Origin: Siphonodentalium dalli
Taxonomy: Eukaryota; Mollusca; Scaphopoda; Gadilida; Siphonodentaliidae
Assembly (NCBI GenBank): GCA_032622095.1
Contig: CP136069.1
Span: forward strand, 7,210,036-7,274,035
DNA: 64,000 bases
Direction of reading: 5' to 3'
Each line of letters begins with the position of its first letter. Position 1 is the first letter of the stretch. A program made the position numbers and the translations under genes. Under the pieces are notes generated by a model, which was not told where the DNA came from, made no database searches, and saw only the letters and a program-made list of their open reading frames with translations. Below, piece after piece: positions 57,701 through 60,700 of this stretch.

Positions 57701-60700
57701 TTACTTGGTTTACATTTAAACGTTCCATGACTGGAGCTTCTAGAGATTTTTTCGAAAACCATGCGCCAATGTATTCTCGTATATATGCGAGTCTTCCATA
57801 TATAAGAGAATACATTGGCCTGACAATATTTACCTTGACATTTAACCCAGTTCATTCTCTTTTATATGTGACGCTCTATAATGGAGACTTGCATATATAA
57901 GAAAATGCACTGGCACAGGATCTTTAATGCTGCACCAGCGCAGCTCCAGTCATTAAGAGTTAAGAACCTAAATTATATCAATCATTTTAACTCATGCAGA
58001 TTGACTTCTGAATGTTGATGTGATTATGAGGTGTGTGTGATTTATAAATTTTACGTTTTTTTCCAGAGATATAATGTTGGATGGCGATGCTAAGAAGGAG
58101 CTGTGTCCATCTATTGCTGACGTAAGTCATTAGAATTTCACGTATTTTCCAACCTTTTTTTATAGCTTCATGCAAGTATTAGGTTCATTTTGAGGTTTGA
58201 GGATTAAAAAACAAATCGTGTTTAAAATATGAAAGAATACTTTACTACAAAAAGAAATGCATCATTATATCATGTAAGGAAATATCGACCATTAATGGTT
58301 ACTTTCAACAATGTAAACAAAACTGGGCCTATTAGGCCAACAAACAAAAATATTTTGTTTCATGGGTAGCACTGCATTAAATTTAAACCTGCTATTTGAA
58401 CATTTTTATTGACCTTTGCAAAAACGAAAGAAATAAGGATACAAAATGATCAAATATGATAAAATTGTTAAAGAATGTAAGAAAAAATAATAAAAATATG
58501 ATCAAATTGTTAAATAATGTGAGAAAAAAATGATAATTTTTTGTAAAGAATGTGATAAAAAATGGTAAAAAAAAATTGTTAAAGAAAGTGAGAAAAATTG
58601 TGCTACAAGATTATAACAGTGAGCTAATTCCACACTTTTCGAGATTTTCTCACATCTCAAGTCTTGCGTGTTCTGATTAGGTGACCAATCGCATACAGTA
58701 CAATGAGATTTTTAGGCTGATATGCACACCATTTAAAAAGATAAACATATATCAATGTTTCTGAATTTTAGATTTCCGAGGCAGTTATGAGGGAATGCAA
58801 GAAAGAGAAACGAGACTACAAGATTCACTGTATTAAATGTATGGGGACAATTCTCGAACTATTCTCAGTCGATCAGTTCTCAGATATGTGGAACCTTCTG
58901 TCGCCAAGCCTGAAACAGGTGCAGTATATTATATTAAATGTGTACTCTATGCTAAATCACAAATGAATGAATTTGAGCCAGGATCAGTGCAAAATACACT
59001 CATGTGCTTTAAGAACGATGTAAACAACATGGTAATTATAATGATAATGAGTTTATGGCTCGAATCATTAATTAATTTTCATTATAATTACCATGTTGTG
59101 TACATCCTTCATAGAGCAAATGAATGTATTTTGCACTCATTCATGGCTCAAATTCATTCATTTGTTGCATATATTCTGTTGAGTATAATAGGAGATGGTC
59201 CCATAAATGGTCAGATTTAGTGTACAGTACCGCTTTAAAAGATGGTATAGTTAATTTAACAGTTTCTATACTAAAGCATCATTGATGAGTAGTTATCCTA
59301 TAGGAAATGTTCAGATAATAATTGTAACCATTTCTATACTAAAGCATCATTGATGAGTATTTATCTCATAGGAAATGTTCAGATAATAAGTTTAACCCTT
59401 TCTATACTAAAGCATCATTGATGAGTAGTTATCCCGTAGTAAATGTTCAGATAATAAGTTTAACCCTTTCTATACTAAAGCATCATTGATGAGTAGTTAT
59501 CCCATAGTAAATTTTCAGTTTCAGATAATAAGTTTAACTCTTTCTGTACTATAGCATCGTTGATGAGTAGTTATCCCATAGGAAACGTTCAGATAATAAG
59601 TTTAACCCTTTCTATACTAAGCATCATGCATCATTGATGAGTAGTTATCCCATAGGAGATGTTCAGATAATAAGTTTAACCCTTTCTATACTAAAGCATC
59701 ATTGATGAGTAGTTATCCCTTAGGAAATGTTCAGATAATAAGTTCAACAAACAACCATATATAACTTATTTTCTGAACATTTCCCTTAATAATTAGGACT
59801 TCTTCAGCACTTTAATTTATCTGTCTTCTGCTTTTTTCACTTAACATCTCTCCAAAGAATAATAGACCATTCCAATGTACACTTTATAACTAACTGGGAG
59901 AATCCATTTGGTATAAAAAGGATTAATGGATTGTCTTATCTCTACATCTCTATGAACATGTGTTATAGAGTGAAGAAAAGAATGAAGACGATGAAGATGA
60001 TGTGAAACCTGGAAAGCGACATGAATATTACGAGACGGCATATGAAGTGTTAGCACAGAGCTGGCCTTCTGATCCACAAACACAAGGTAACCGTTTAACC
60101 CTTTCATGACGGGAGCTGCACTGGTGCAGCATTAAAGATCCTGTGCCAGTGCATTCTCGTATATAAGAGAATGCACTGGCTTACAAGTTCAAGATAAATA
60201 TTGTTAGGTCAATTTTTTCTCTTATATATGCGAGGCTCCCTATGGGTGACCCTTAAATTGCAATAATTTGTGTTATGTACATTTGTCTATAATAGTACAT
60301 AACAGTATACTCTATAATTCAACATAAAAACTCTAATTTATGATTCCTATCACAGTAATTTACTATCCTCAAGGGATGGGTTAAACATCTGCCGACTGTA
60401 ATCGGCCTCTATTTCAACTTGAAAAATGTTTAATCAATATGGATTTGGGGCAACATGGTGTAATATCAACTCCCCCTGTAGCATGTTTTGAGAGAATTGA
60501 AATTTAGAACCATCTCACAAACATTCCCATTAGCATTAATTATCTAAAAATTCCTGAAGAATTAATTTTTGTGAGAGTTATGCCTTTTTTTTTTATTAGA
60601 AATTTTCAATTATGTCCGTAATTCTCATCTTAGAATTTAAACTTATTATCATGCTTTCAGTTACCTTTATTTAAATTATAATAGTTACACAATATTTTAT

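Noticed and set aside
58837-59220. 127-codon frame overlapping exon 19
   Set aside because: Uses a different reading frame from the ECM29 exon and then runs through a foldback element; the exon reading matches the protein family.
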